Assembly (NCBI GenBank): GCA_021781705.1
Contig: JAJXWI010000017.1
Coordinates: 1 to 34,406 of the forward strand
Origin: a bacterium
Lineage (GTDB): Bacteria > Verrucomicrobiota > Lentisphaeria > Victivallales > GWF2-38-69
Direction: 5' to 3'
DNA: 34,406 bases
Positions 8,805 to 16,790 of the stretch are shown here, piece after piece (within the stretch, counting starts at the first letter, position 1; each line of letters opens with the position of its first letter). The notes under the pieces are model-generated. The model saw only the letters and a list, made by a program, of their open reading frames with translations, was not told where the DNA came from and did not search any database. The translations under genes and the position numbers were made by a program.

Positions 8805-9470
8805 CTATTTTCTTCCAACAAGCTTGTGATGGATATATCCGTATATGACAATAATTACGGCAAGTCCGCCAAAGAGCCATGCATAATTTTCTTTTATCAT
8901 GTCCGTTCCTCTATGCACCAGATCAGCATACGACATATCTTTCGCAATGTGCCCGAGATAGTAGCCTATGACGGTAAGAATAATACACCAAATGAAAGCG
9001 CCGAAAAGAGTAAAAAATGAAAACCTGCCAGGGTTCATTTTAGAAAGGCCTGCCGGTATTGAAATAAGGTGCCTTAACGCGGGAAGAAGCCTGCAAACAA
9101 ACGTTGATATATCCCCATACTCCCTGAAGATTTCTTCCGAACGCTCAAGCAATGCTGGTTTCAGGAAAAAGTATTTTCCATACCTATATAAAATCGGACG
9201 CCCTAGCCAAAGGGAGAGATAATAATTAAAAAATGCTCCGGCAAGCGAACCGATAGTTCCTGCTAAAATAGCCGCTGCCATGTCGGGTACAGGTAATCCG
9301 AAAGAAAGAGCTCCGCGGTAAGCCAAAAACCCAGCTGGAATCATAATGACTTCGCTAGGCAAAGGAATAAAAGAACTCTCTATTGCCATAAGTATAAATA
9401 TAATTACAAAGCCCCATACATGCGCGTGCGTCGCCGCAAACTCAATATGCTTAATCAAAAAATCAGTCAT
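8805..9470 (-). CDS. DedA family membrane protein
   Basis: 221 residues with about five hydrophobic segments and the DedA (SNARE-associated, VTT) hallmarks: ESSFIPLPSEVIMIPAG near 29-45 and the re-entrant loop FVCRLLPALRHLISIPAG followed by the KMNPGRF motif. Members are polytopic membrane proteins linked to lipid carrier or phospholipid flipping and membrane homeostasis. The length is typical. It ends just before the heptamer repeat leading into the RluA gene on the same strand, so the two may be co-transcribed. The exact substrate is unknown. Confidence 0.9.
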   Translation of the reverse strand: MTDFLIKHIEFAATHAHVWGFVIIFILMAIESSFIPLPSEVIMIPAGFLAYRGALSFGLPVPDMAAAILAGTIGSLAGAFFNYYLSLWLGRPILYRYGKYFFLKPALLERSEEIFREYGDISTFVCRLLPALRHLISIPAGLSKMNPGRFSFFTLFGAFIWCIILTVIGYYLGHIAKDMSYADLVHRGTDMIKENYAWLFGGLAVIIVIYGYIHHKLVGRK

Positions 9471-9645
9471 CTTATTTTTCCTATTTAAAATTTGTCACTA
9501 AAAACAGGGCTTTAAAATTGAGCCTGATAGGCAATTATTCAATTGCTTCTTTAAAGACAGATTGAAAAATGGCAGTTGTGATTATTAAGCAAAAGTATAA
9601 CTATACACTGATTAATAGTAAATTGTTTCACTCCCTTAAAAAATC

Positions 9646-11061
9646 CTACTCCTCTTGCTCAACGGCTGGAGGGTTCCATCTACTATTAAGAACGTCATCT
9701 TTAGGCCAGTAAAGCCTAAGTACCATATTGAAATCATCCTCTTCCGGCGCAGGAAGCCAGTTTGATTTTTTATCCTCGCCAGGAAACTTATGCTGAATAT
9801 AGATGTTCAACGAACCATCTTTATTAAATTGAAAATTATCCTTGCTGCCAATGGAATAGCGATTGATAGGATTGTCTACGAAGTACCCATTCTTGTTATA
9901 CATAGTTATCGACCAGAATGCATTGACTGGAGGTAATTCGCTTTTGCCGAAGCGAATAACATATTGGTTCTTTCCGCTATAGGGTTTTCCCTTGGTACCG
10001 CTCAGCGTACCATAATAAATAGCATCCTCAGGCAGATTAGCACCCAAACCTGTGAGTGCTATAACAGCTCTTTGCAGGTAGTGAGTTTCGAATTTTCCAG
10101 TTTCATTACAGGTTTTTTGCCAGCCACCCGTCAATTTATCAGGATTAAGTGCCTTAGCAATAATCTTTTTCTGAGCAATACCTACTGCACGAACCAATCC
10201 TTTCCGTACATCCGGATTTAACTTACTAAAATCGAAATCTTGACCAGGTACAATACCAATTTGTTCGAGTTTTTTAGCCATTGCTCCGTCTAGTTTGTGA
10301 GGAGGGTTGTCTTTCAACAATTTTGCAAACAACTCGAAATATTTTTGTGCACTCATCTTGGCTACATGAAGAGGCGGAGGCGTTTTCATATCCACGTGAG
10401 GATCCACCGGCAAATTTGTAGGTGCCCTATAGAGCTTACCAAACTGACTAAGCGGCGTTGCCTTGATGCCATCCTGAATCTGATGAACATTTTTATAATC
10501 ATCTACACCATTGGTTTGTACGCGCCCTAAAACCCAGCCGATATTTGTCGGTGAACATAATCGTTCAATACCCTCGGAGAGGTTCCCTTTCCATTCCGGT
10601 CCGACAATAGCAAAATTACCTGCGTTCGTACCTGTGGTTCGCGTGCCAGGCGATGCAAATACATCAGTCCACATGTCAAGCATTTGCAATAGATAGTAAC
10701 GACCACTTGTATCAGGAACAGAGATCACTAATGGTTCTTTGGAGACATCAAACCAGAGCTGTGAGTACAACGTGTCAGCGTTAGGTCGCACAACAGTACA
10801 AAAAGCAGGCGAAGGGAAAGTCCGCATAAAGTAGAATTGATTCATTGGTGCAGCTATGTCGGTTACTGCAGGAGTATTTGTGCCAACTTGACGAGTGATT
10901 TCCATTATTACTATCGGATATGCATAGATATATGCCTGAATTCCAATTTCACAAGCCTGGTTCTCGGTATTCGGCGTTTCAGCAGCATTAAGAATTCCAG
11001 ATACAGCTAACTGCATTATGGCGAACATAAGACAGAATAATTTAGCATTTTTATTATTCAT
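9646..11061 (-). CDS. DUF1254/DUF1214 domain-containing exported protein
   Basis: 471 residues with a signal peptide (1-27, ending LNAAE). The N-terminal part (about 38-170) has the DUF1254 pattern IQAYIYAYPIVIME, PNADTLYSQLWFDVS and GRYYLLQMLDMWTDVFASPG; the C-terminal part (about 335-450) has the DUF1214 pattern PPVNAFWSITMYNKNGYFVDN, followed by NRYSIG and NWLPAP. The order and length match full-length family members in many bacteria and some algal viruses. The biochemical function is not established. The start has AGGAG about 10 nt upstream. It is flanked by 175- and 190-base gaps, so it is probably monocistronic. Confidence 0.9.
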   Translation of the reverse strand: MNNKNAKLFCLMFAIMQLAVSGILNAAETPNTENQACEIGIQAYIYAYPIVIMEITRQVGTNTPAVTDIAAPMNQFYFMRTFPSPAFCTVVRPNADTLYSQLWFDVSKEPLVISVPDTSGRYYLLQMLDMWTDVFASPGTRTTGTNAGNFAIVGPEWKGNLSEGIERLCSPTNIGWVLGRVQTNGVDDYKNVHQIQDGIKATPLSQFGKLYRAPTNLPVDPHVDMKTPPPLHVAKMSAQKYFELFAKLLKDNPPHKLDGAMAKKLEQIGIVPGQDFDFSKLNPDVRKGLVRAVGIAQKKIIAKALNPDKLTGGWQKTCNETGKFETHYLQRAVIALTGLGANLPEDAIYYGTLSGTKGKPYSGKNQYVIRFGKSELPPVNAFWSITMYNKNGYFVDNPINRYSIGSKDNFQFNKDGSLNIYIQHKFPGEDKKSNWLPAPEEDDFNMVLRLYWPKDDVLNSRWNPPAVEQEE

Positions 11062-11253
11062 AATCTTTCCAGCTCCTTTTAATTTATAAGTTAATCCAAT
11101 TTAGATTTACATGTACTGGTCTATTATCAGGCATTTACTATAAATTATAGGGCTTGCCTTAAATCCACATTATACCCTGTTATTATCTTTCTTTGAAATA
11201 GGTTGAAGGATATTTTTAGGTTTAATAGAGCTTTTCAGTTGCAAAGTAAAATG

Positions 11254-12069
11254 TCATTCACTAACAGAGAAGCTACCAAGAATTTTAAAAAAAGAGCTAT
11301 TATCCTTGATTGCGCGTAGTAACTCAGGTAAAGAATCATCTTCAATATTCTTAAAGAATTCTGCAAAGATATAAGTATCCGATTTTTTGGATGTCTGCAA
11401 TCTTCCTATTAACCTTGTTTTTACATGGTAACCTTCAATCAAATTCTGAACATTATTTCCAGCAGTTTCTTTTGGGGTGAAATAAATTAAGGTCTTATCA
11501 CCACAGGTTGGCTTTGCGGGTTTGTTTCCAATAAGCAGGAATCTCTTCCAAGTTCCTTGTTTCTCCGGATTAGTTATAATTATTTCAGAGCATATTGATA
11601 ATCCTGAATCCAGAAAGTCGGGCAGAGGAGTTGTTAATAGCCCCTTTTCACTGTCCTCAAATGGAATTATGGAGTAGTAGGAAAGTGATTCTTTTACCTT
11701 TTTAAACATCTCTTTGTAGTTTTTAAGGAACAGCAGGGAAATACTTCTTCCCAGCTTTTCATAGGCGGCATACGCATGAAGGAATGGCTTGCCTTGTTTG
11801 CATATTACGGTAATCGGATGCTCTATCTGTCTTCCCCCCGACACTATTTCCGTAAATACAGACTTTACAGTATTGTTTGGAATAGCTCCATTATTAAGCT
11901 TGTCGAGAACCGAGAGTAAATGTTTTTCTCTCTCCGGAACATATATACTGTGGTTGGCCTTGAGTTTTAAATTCCCGATCTCCTTGACGTATTTATATCT
12001 CTTCATTAACAGAGAGAGAAGTTCTTCATCTATTTTGTCTATCTCTTTTCTTAAAGATTCCAAGTTCAT
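11254..12069 (-). CDS. Chorismate mutase (AroQ) fused to a degenerate prephenate-dehydratase-like region
   Basis: 271 residues, much shorter than the 360-390 of a normal P-protein. Residues 1-82 are an AroQ chorismate mutase with likely active-site residues in LRKEIDKID, MKRYKYVKEIGNLK and VPEREKHLL. Residues 84-200 align loosely with prephenate dehydratase: YYSIIPFEDSEKGLL matches the family's YGVVPVENSxxG segment, and WKRFLLIG replaces the essential TRF motif (Thr to Lys). The usual GPxGTFSHQA substrate motif appears as GKPFLHAYA. Residues 205-271 look like an ACT domain remnant (IFAEFFKNIEDDSLPELL). I infer an active mutase with a non-catalytic regulatory tail. Confidence 0.8.
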   Translation of the reverse strand: MNLESLRKEIDKIDEELLSLLMKRYKYVKEIGNLKLKANHSIYVPEREKHLLSVLDKLNNGAIPNNTVKSVFTEIVSGGRQIEHPITVICKQGKPFLHAYAAYEKLGRSISLLFLKNYKEMFKKVKESLSYYSIIPFEDSEKGLLTTPLPDFLDSGLSICSEIIITNPEKQGTWKRFLLIGNKPAKPTCGDKTLIYFTPKETAGNNVQNLIEGYHVKTRLIGRLQTSKKSDTYIFAEFFKNIEDDSLPELLRAIKDNSSFFKILGSFSVSE

Positions 12070-12141
12070 TTTTAAATTTATAATTTCTGATTTAAAAAAG
12101 TTATAATGTCAAAAAGTTACAGGTTGAAAGTTAAAAATAAC

Positions 12142-12176
12142 CTTTGAACTTTGAACTTTGAACATGGAACATTGAT
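12142..12176. repeat. Period-7 tandem repeat, 5 units
   Basis: Five heptamers in a row: CTTTGAA three times, then CATGGAA and CATTGAT. It lies in the gap between the divergent chorismate mutase fusion and Nudix genes, where it may overlap their promoters. It belongs to the same style of repeat as 8749-8797 and 24442-24504. Confidence 0.85.
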
Positions 12177-12264
12177 ATTTTCTCCATGTAAATTCATATA
12201 TAGAAATATATTATAACTCATGGTAAAAAAAATGGTTTTAACTTTAAAAACCGGGAAAAACTAT

Positions 12265-12666
12265 ATGATCCACGTTTGTGCCGCTGTAATACGCCTTAAC
12301 GGTAGATATCTGGTAACCAGCAGGCCGGAAGGGAAGCACCTTGCGGGAAAATGGGAATTCCCTGGCGGCAAGCTTCATGATAATGAAAATTGTGCAGAGT
12401 GCCTTAATCGGGAGATTGTTGAAGAACTCGGTATTTCTATTGTGGTACTTGATAAAATGTTCTCAGTTACGCACGATTATCCTGAAAAAACTGTTTGTCT
12501 CGATTTTTTTAGGGCGGTTCCGGAAGATATAAAAAATTTCAAGCCAGAAGGGCTTGACGGCCAGAAAATAGCCTGGCTTTCCATAGAAAAATTTTCTTGT
12601 TATGATTTTGCCGAGGCAGATAAGCCGTTTATAAAAATGTTGACTAGCGCGCCGTGTTTAATTTAG
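12265..12666 (+). CDS. mutT: Nudix hydrolase, MutT/8-oxo-dGTP diphosphatase type
   Basis: 133 residues from the ATG at 12265. The Nudix box is intact: GGKLHDNE followed after seven residues by REIVEELGI, fitting GX5EX7REUXEEXGU. The start VCAAVIRLNGRYLVTSRPEG and the WEFPGGK motif match the MutT/CtfB-like nucleotide pyrophosphohydrolases, which clean oxidised dGTP or related nucleotides from the pool. The frame extends to an ATG at 12220, adding 15 residues that are not expected in the family and have no ribosome binding site, so I prefer the inner start. Substrate specificity is inferred from similarity. Confidence 0.85.
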   Translation: MIHVCAAVIRLNGRYLVTSRPEGKHLAGKWEFPGGKLHDNENCAECLNREIVEELGISIVVLDKMFSVTHDYPEKTVCLDFFRAVPEDIKNFKPEGLDGQKIAWLSIEKFSCYDFAEADKPFIKMLTSAPCLI

Positions 12667-12731
12667 ATAAGGATACAATATAAACAAATATTAAGGAAAA
12701 ATATTAAAGAAAGCAAAAAAGGAGATACTAA

Positions 12732-13283
12732 ATGAAAAATATCACATTAAATATTTCTGTTCTGATCATAGCATGGAGTTTATTTCTAGCACCCTCTAAA
12801 ATACACGCTGGCGCCGGTACCCCAATAACAATAGACGACCGAATCGTGAATTTGTTAACACATAAAAAACTATTTAAATTCCCTGAAAGCATTAAAGCAC
12901 AGATAATAGAATGTATGAAAAACCTGGCGGATCTGGATATGGACGACCGCCTGGACAAAAGCCTGCTATCACCCCAAATCTCATTCAAATTCATTTGGAA
13001 CGAAAAATACAAAGAAGCAGCCAAAGAAGAATTAAAGAGTTTCATGTTTGATATGATGTTAACTGTGACAAAACTACTGCCCGATACGCAAAGGATATTA
13101 ATGGTTATAAAATTCTGCGAAGGTTATAATGATGAAACGAGACGTGCGGTCAAGCAATGCTCCCCGCACCAAATAATGAAAAGGTATATGCATTTGTACA
13201 AAAATGAAATGGATTATAGCGCCAGAGCATACGCTGCAGGAGTCAATACGGCAGCAAGGGAGTCGCAGGTACTCTTCCCATAG
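12732..13283 (+). CDS. Hypothetical exported protein
   Basis: 183 residues, not recognised. Residues 1-26 are a signal peptide ending IHAGAG. The mature part is mostly helical, with a Lys/Glu-rich region, two Cys (in IIECMKN and VIKFCEGY) and a third in KQCSPHQ, and no repeat. The start is firm: AAAAAAGGAGATACTAA precedes the ATG, a leader nearly identical to that of the dCache gene at 19253. It stands alone between the Nudix gene and a 350-base gap. Possible localisation is the periplasm; function unknown. Confidence 0.75.
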   Translation: MKNITLNISVLIIAWSLFLAPSKIHAGAGTPITIDDRIVNLLTHKKLFKFPESIKAQIIECMKNLADLDMDDRLDKSLLSPQISFKFIWNEKYKEAAKEELKSFMFDMMLTVTKLLPDTQRILMVIKFCEGYNDETRRAVKQCSPHQIMKRYMHLYKNEMDYSARAYAAGVNTAARESQVLFP

Positions 13284-13636
13284 ACAAAAGAAATTATGTT
13301 CCAAGACAAGCCAAAAATGATGTATGAAGATTTCTTGTAAATAACAAAAAATGCCACGACTCAACATCTGACAGTAAATATTCAACACCAATTCTTGTCT
13401 TTTCAGGCTGTTCAATCCTATTTCCCCAACAAAATACGATGAAAGCGATCCATTCAAGTAATGAATTATTTTGATTTACTGAACCGAACCTACATATTAC
13501 TTTGGGCATAGCCCAATTTGCATTTGCTGTAATCCGATTTTTATTTAAACTAAAAATAAGCGACCTGTTCATCTTGAAATATGTCAGGAGAGCAAAATAA
13601 TATATCTATATAATCAGTTCTAAAAAGCTAAGTGGA
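13284..13636. other. Intergenic gap, no gene supported
   Basis: About 350 bases. Minus-strand reading frames cross it (for example 13294-13572, 92 codons) but have no ribosome binding site and no recognisable protein. I see no tRNA, tandem repeat or strong hairpin. It may be decayed sequence. Confidence 0.5.
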
Positions 13637-14437
13637 ATGAGAGACCAAAAGTTTATGCTGAAGAGAAAACATTTGTTTAAGAATTTCGAGGTTATCTGGA
13701 GATCTATGGTAACTCACTTTTATGCTTTCGTTGAAACGCAGAATGTTGAAGACCTGCATCATCTACGCATTGAAATAAAAAAGATTTTTGCGTTAGCAGC
13801 CTTGCTTGAGTTTAGCACTGACAGCTTTGTTTTTTCTGAATGCCTTAAACCTCTTAAGGCAATATTTATGAAAGCAGGAGAAATTCGCAATATTCAGTTA
13901 GCTCTTCGGGCAATCATGCGGTACGCCGGTAAAAAATCATCATTATATGAAGTGCAGCAAGCAATATTAATAAATTTAATAAATTTGTTTTGTCTAAAAA
14001 CGGATCTGTTCGCAAGAAAAATAAAAAAAGTGCATGAATCCGTTTTACCAAAAATATGCGATATCGAAAATGGCTCCATTTCTAGTTGGTTCGAAAAGGA
14101 ATTACTAGCGGTAGAGATGTTTTTTGCTAAGAAATCCAGTCGGGAGAACATGCACGAAGGCAGAAAAATATTAAAGAAATTACTTTACGTTTATGAGATT
14201 TTGCACAAGCCTATTCAGGACAAATTGAGACTTAACAAACATTACCTGAACAAACTTCAGGAAGCGATAGGGAAGTGGCACGATGCTACAGTTTCAATGG
14301 TGATACTATCGCGCTCAAATGTTGCTTGTGATGAAACAGTGAAGAAGCTCTCGGACCGAAAACAAAAATTGTCAAATTTATGTTGTGCGCTATCAAAGAG
14401 TTTTTCTAAGGAATCAGTTACGCTAGTCCGACTTTAA
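13637..14437 (+). CDS. CHAD domain protein
   Basis: 266 residues, helical and strongly basic. It has the CHAD pattern: DLHHLRIEIKKIFALAALLEF near 38-58 (conserved His and Arg), EIRNIQLAL, a second-half HEGRKILKKLLYVYEIL near 172-190, and HDATVSMVIL near 215. CHAD domains bind inorganic polyphosphate on conserved His/Arg/Lys surfaces and often accompany CYTH domains, absent here. No signal peptide is seen. The start at 13637 has AAGTGGA just upstream. It stands alone. The role is probably polyphosphate binding, inferred from the domain. Confidence 0.85.
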   Translation: MRDQKFMLKRKHLFKNFEVIWRSMVTHFYAFVETQNVEDLHHLRIEIKKIFALAALLEFSTDSFVFSECLKPLKAIFMKAGEIRNIQLALRAIMRYAGKKSSLYEVQQAILINLINLFCLKTDLFARKIKKVHESVLPKICDIENGSISSWFEKELLAVEMFFAKKSSRENMHEGRKILKKLLYVYEILHKPIQDKLRLNKHYLNKLQEAIGKWHDATVSMVILSRSNVACDETVKKLSDRKQKLSNLCCALSKSFSKESVTLVRL

Positions 14438-14635
14438 CGTTTATAGAACGTTTTTTAACCTATCTTTGTCTTTTTTTAAAATTTAATTTTTTAATAAAAA
14501 TAATAGAATATTCTGTCAGAAGTCAATAATGTTATGATAAATAGTTTTTTCATATACGCTAATGTATATTTTTATCATTGAAAACAAGAATTGCTGGACA
14601 CTTTGAAATTTTACATATAGATTTGAGGCAGATAA

Positions 14636-14761
14636 ATGGCCGGAAAATGCGATAAAAACAGGATAAAAGATTTAAAAAGGAATCAGGAAAGCTTCACAAA
14701 AATCCGTTGGGGATTTGACCGCAAGGAAAAGAGAAGCAGAGGGAATAAAAAAAGAACCTGA
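14636..14761 (+). CDS. Possible small basic protein (41 aa)
   Basis: A short ORF with GAGG 7 nt before its ATG. The product is 41 residues with many Lys and Arg, starting MAGKCDKNRIKDLKRNQ and ending RSRGNKKRT. It has no known motif. It ends just before the convergent Cys-rich gene at 14769. It sits in an otherwise empty gap of 330 bases. A nucleic-acid-binding peptide is possible, but it could also be a chance ORF. Confidence 0.35.
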   Translation: MAGKCDKNRIKDLKRNQESFTKIRWGFDRKEKRSRGNKKRT

Positions 14762-14768
14762 TAGTACT

Positions 14769-15053
14769 TTACTTGTCTAGTACATGGCAATTTGTCTTAA
14801 GTCTCTCTTTTGATTCTTTGATTATATTTTCGGCCCTTAACTTTCGCTCTTCTGATGATACAAACCTATAATGCTTACAGGCTTCATTTGACCCTTTTAC
14901 CTTTGGTGATGAGTGATAAGGTGTGCTGCGGCTCTTTGGGTCGTAAACGCTTAAATAATAGTAGTTACACTCGCCATCTGTCGTATTTATAGGCTCTTGA
15001 TGAGCATAGAAATACTCGCAGGTCAGACAATATTTTTCGATAGATTTTTCCAT
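14769..15053 (-). CDS. Small Cys-containing hypothetical protein, possible zinc binding
   Basis: 94 residues from the ATG at 15053, which has GGGTGGGGG upstream; a GTG at 15068 would add five residues. Four Cys are spaced as a likely metal site: YCLTCEYF (9, 12), GECNYYYL (29) and ACKHYRF (59). The C terminus is charged (SSEERKLRAENIIKE). No signal peptide is seen. The family is not recognised. The pattern resembles short CxxC proteins predicted to bind zinc or an iron-sulfur cluster. It is divergent from the ferredoxin-like gene at 15294. Confidence 0.65.
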   Translation of the reverse strand: MEKSIEKYCLTCEYFYAHQEPINTTDGECNYYYLSVYDPKSRSTPYHSSPKVKGSNEACKHYRFVSSEERKLRAENIIKESKERLKTNCHVLDK

Positions 15054-15293
15054 TATTTTTACCCCCACCCTTTTTATTTAAGGTAAACCTCATGCGGGAA
15101 AAAGCAATTCCAGTGAGCTTTATTATTCATTTAGTTCGCAGAAGAGGGGCGTGTCCGGCGGTATTTCATTCGTTGTCCCACTTTTTATAGGAATATTTCT
15201 CTGTGATCTCTGCATTTTTTGTGGTAAACAACCCTTTTTTCTGTAGAATGTACGGGACGAATATGAAATTACATTTTAAGAGAGTGTGGCAGT

Positions 15294-16013
15294 ATGAAAC
15301 GAAAGATAATAGAAATTGATCAGGATAAATGTAATGGGTGCGGGAAGTGCGTTAGCGCATGCCATGAAGGAGCAATACAACTGGTACACGGTAAAGCTCA
15401 ACTTGTTAGCGATGTTTATTGCGACGGACTTGGCGCCTGCATAGGCAATTGTCCTGTTGATGCCATAAAGATTATAGAACGGGAGGCTGATGAATTTAAC
15501 GAGGAGGTTGTTAAGGCCAAAAAGGCTGAGGAAGAAATTAAGAAAAAACATTCTCTTGCATGTGGATGTCCCGGAATGGCAATGAAGAGTTTTTCGAAAC
15601 CGAACCCCAAAAGGAAGCGTCCAATTTTTGCTCCAGCTGACGATGTGCCATCAGAACTCACACAGTGGCCTATACAATTGAAGTTAGTACCAATAAATGC
15701 TCCTTATTGGAAAGATTCTTCGCTACTGGTGGCAGCTGATTGTTCAGCTTTCAGTATGGGGGCATTTCACAATAAAATGCTCAAGGATAAAAAAATAGTT
15801 ATCGCATGCCCGAAGCTTGATGATACAGGCGATTATGTGGACAAACTCTCAGAGATAATCAAAGAAAATAGCCTTAATGATATTACTGTAGTTTCTATGG
15901 AAGTGCCATGCTGTGGAGGTTTGGTAGCTATTATCAAGGATGCTTTGGCTAAATCAGGGAAAAGTATTCCATTGAAACTTGTTAAATTAAGTTTAAACGG
16001 GAATATAATATAA
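15294..16013 (+). CDS. Ferredoxin-like iron-sulfur protein
   Basis: 239 residues. Residues 10-60 are a two-cluster ferredoxin domain: CNGCGKCVSAC (13, 16, 19, 23) and CDGLGACIGNCP (43, 49, 53). The second motif has Leu where the second Cys would be, so that cluster has an altered ligand set; this CDGLGAC form is common in the family. A Lys/Glu-rich linker (about 65-90) leads to a C-terminal domain with further Cys: GCPGMA, AADCSAF, IACPKLD and VPCCGG. It is cytoplasmic, probably an electron carrier in anaerobic metabolism; the partner is unknown. The stop codon lies inside a TATAA repeat at 16004-16038. Confidence 0.85.
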   Translation: MKRKIIEIDQDKCNGCGKCVSACHEGAIQLVHGKAQLVSDVYCDGLGACIGNCPVDAIKIIEREADEFNEEVVKAKKAEEEIKKKHSLACGCPGMAMKSFSKPNPKRKRPIFAPADDVPSELTQWPIQLKLVPINAPYWKDSSLLVAADCSAFSMGAFHNKMLKDKKIVIACPKLDDTGDYVDKLSEIIKENSLNDITVVSMEVPCCGGLVAIIKDALAKSGKSIPLKLVKLSLNGNII

Positions 16014-16038
16014 TATAATATAATATAATATAATATAA
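16004..16038. repeat. Pentanucleotide microsatellite (TATAA)x7
   Basis: Seven perfect copies of TATAA. The TAA stop of the ferredoxin-like gene (16011-16013) falls in the second copy, so length changes further on would not alter the protein. It also lies between that gene and the convergent zinc-ribbon gene. Confidence 0.95.
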
Positions 16039-16059
16039 TTTTCAGAAGTCGTTGTTGTA

Positions 16060-16425
16060 TCACCTTGTAAAATCACGGCAGTCATCCATGGGGTTCACTT
16101 CTTTAGCATGGAGTTGGCATCTGTTCATGAATGGATGAGATATGTAAGACCTGCAATCTCTGCAAAATAGCTTTTTCTCATTGCTTTCAAGAAGAATCTG
16201 TTTATTGGCATTTTCTTCTCCGAGAAGGGCTGCAAGTTTATCCAGCTTCCCGTCAAGCATAGGTGCCTCTTTGACATTGTCATTGCTTATGTCGGCTATT
16301 TTTTGTTTGCATAACGAACATATCAGGATTTCTCCCTTAAAAGTCCAGCCGTCCATAAGATTTGTTTTTACCAGAAACGAGTCCATTTTGCAATGTGGAC
16401 AAACTATTTCTTCACCCTGTTTCAT
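16060..16425 (-). CDS. Zinc-ribbon-like Cys-rich protein
   Basis: 121 residues. The N-terminal half has CPHC (9, 12) and CSLC (36, 39), a zinc-ribbon pattern; the C-terminal half has CRDC (88, 91) and two further Cys (in NRCQLH and DDCRDF), a possible second metal site. The middle (about 48-80) is charged and helical. The family is not recognised. There is no signal peptide, so it is probably cytoplasmic. It is convergent with the ferredoxin-like gene, 46 bases away, with the TATAA repeat between. A role as a metal-binding adaptor is inference. Confidence 0.75.
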   Translation of the reverse strand: MKQGEEIVCPHCKMDSFLVKTNLMDGWTFKGEILICSLCKQKIADISNDNVKEAPMLDGKLDKLAALLGEENANKQILLESNEKKLFCRDCRSYISHPFMNRCQLHAKEVNPMDDCRDFTR

Positions 16426-16790
16426 CTTCGTTCCAGACGATTTTTGTTTTTAACATTTTTAACTACAGCCTCTTGGAAGCTATGAGTTTATTTCTTGGAA
16501 TGTTTTTATAGCATACAGCGATTGCTTTTTCTAGAGCAAATTATGTATTTGTCAGGATTATACGCGAAAAAAAGAAATGAAAAGGCGCTATAAAAAACGG
16601 AGATTTTCCTGCGGTTTTATCTGCTTTGTAGAGTAAATTTGCTCATTAATTAGAACTTCCGGATTTTTATGATAAATTTTGGTTATAGATATGAAACAAA
16701 AAGCTATGACAAGACGCCGTCTATGATCTTTTCGTGGAAGAGATAATTAAATGGCAGTCAAAATTTATTAACTAATCAGGATTGAAACTT
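16426..16790. other. Divergent intergenic region upstream of S1-repeat gene
   Basis: 365 bases between divergent genes. No gene longer than 25 codons is supported. It must carry promoters for the zinc-ribbon gene and the S1 gene. AGGA lies 9 nt before the S1 ATG. No riboswitch or strong hairpin was recognised. Confidence 0.5.

Noticed and set aside
8756-8851. N-terminal extension of the RluA protein to a TTG at 8851
   Set aside because: It would overlap dedA and consist largely of translated heptamer repeat, absent from the family.
13294-13572. 92-codon minus-strand frame in the gap before the CHAD gene
   Set aside because: No ribosome binding site and no recognisable motif; it overlaps another equally long minus frame, which suggests chance openness.
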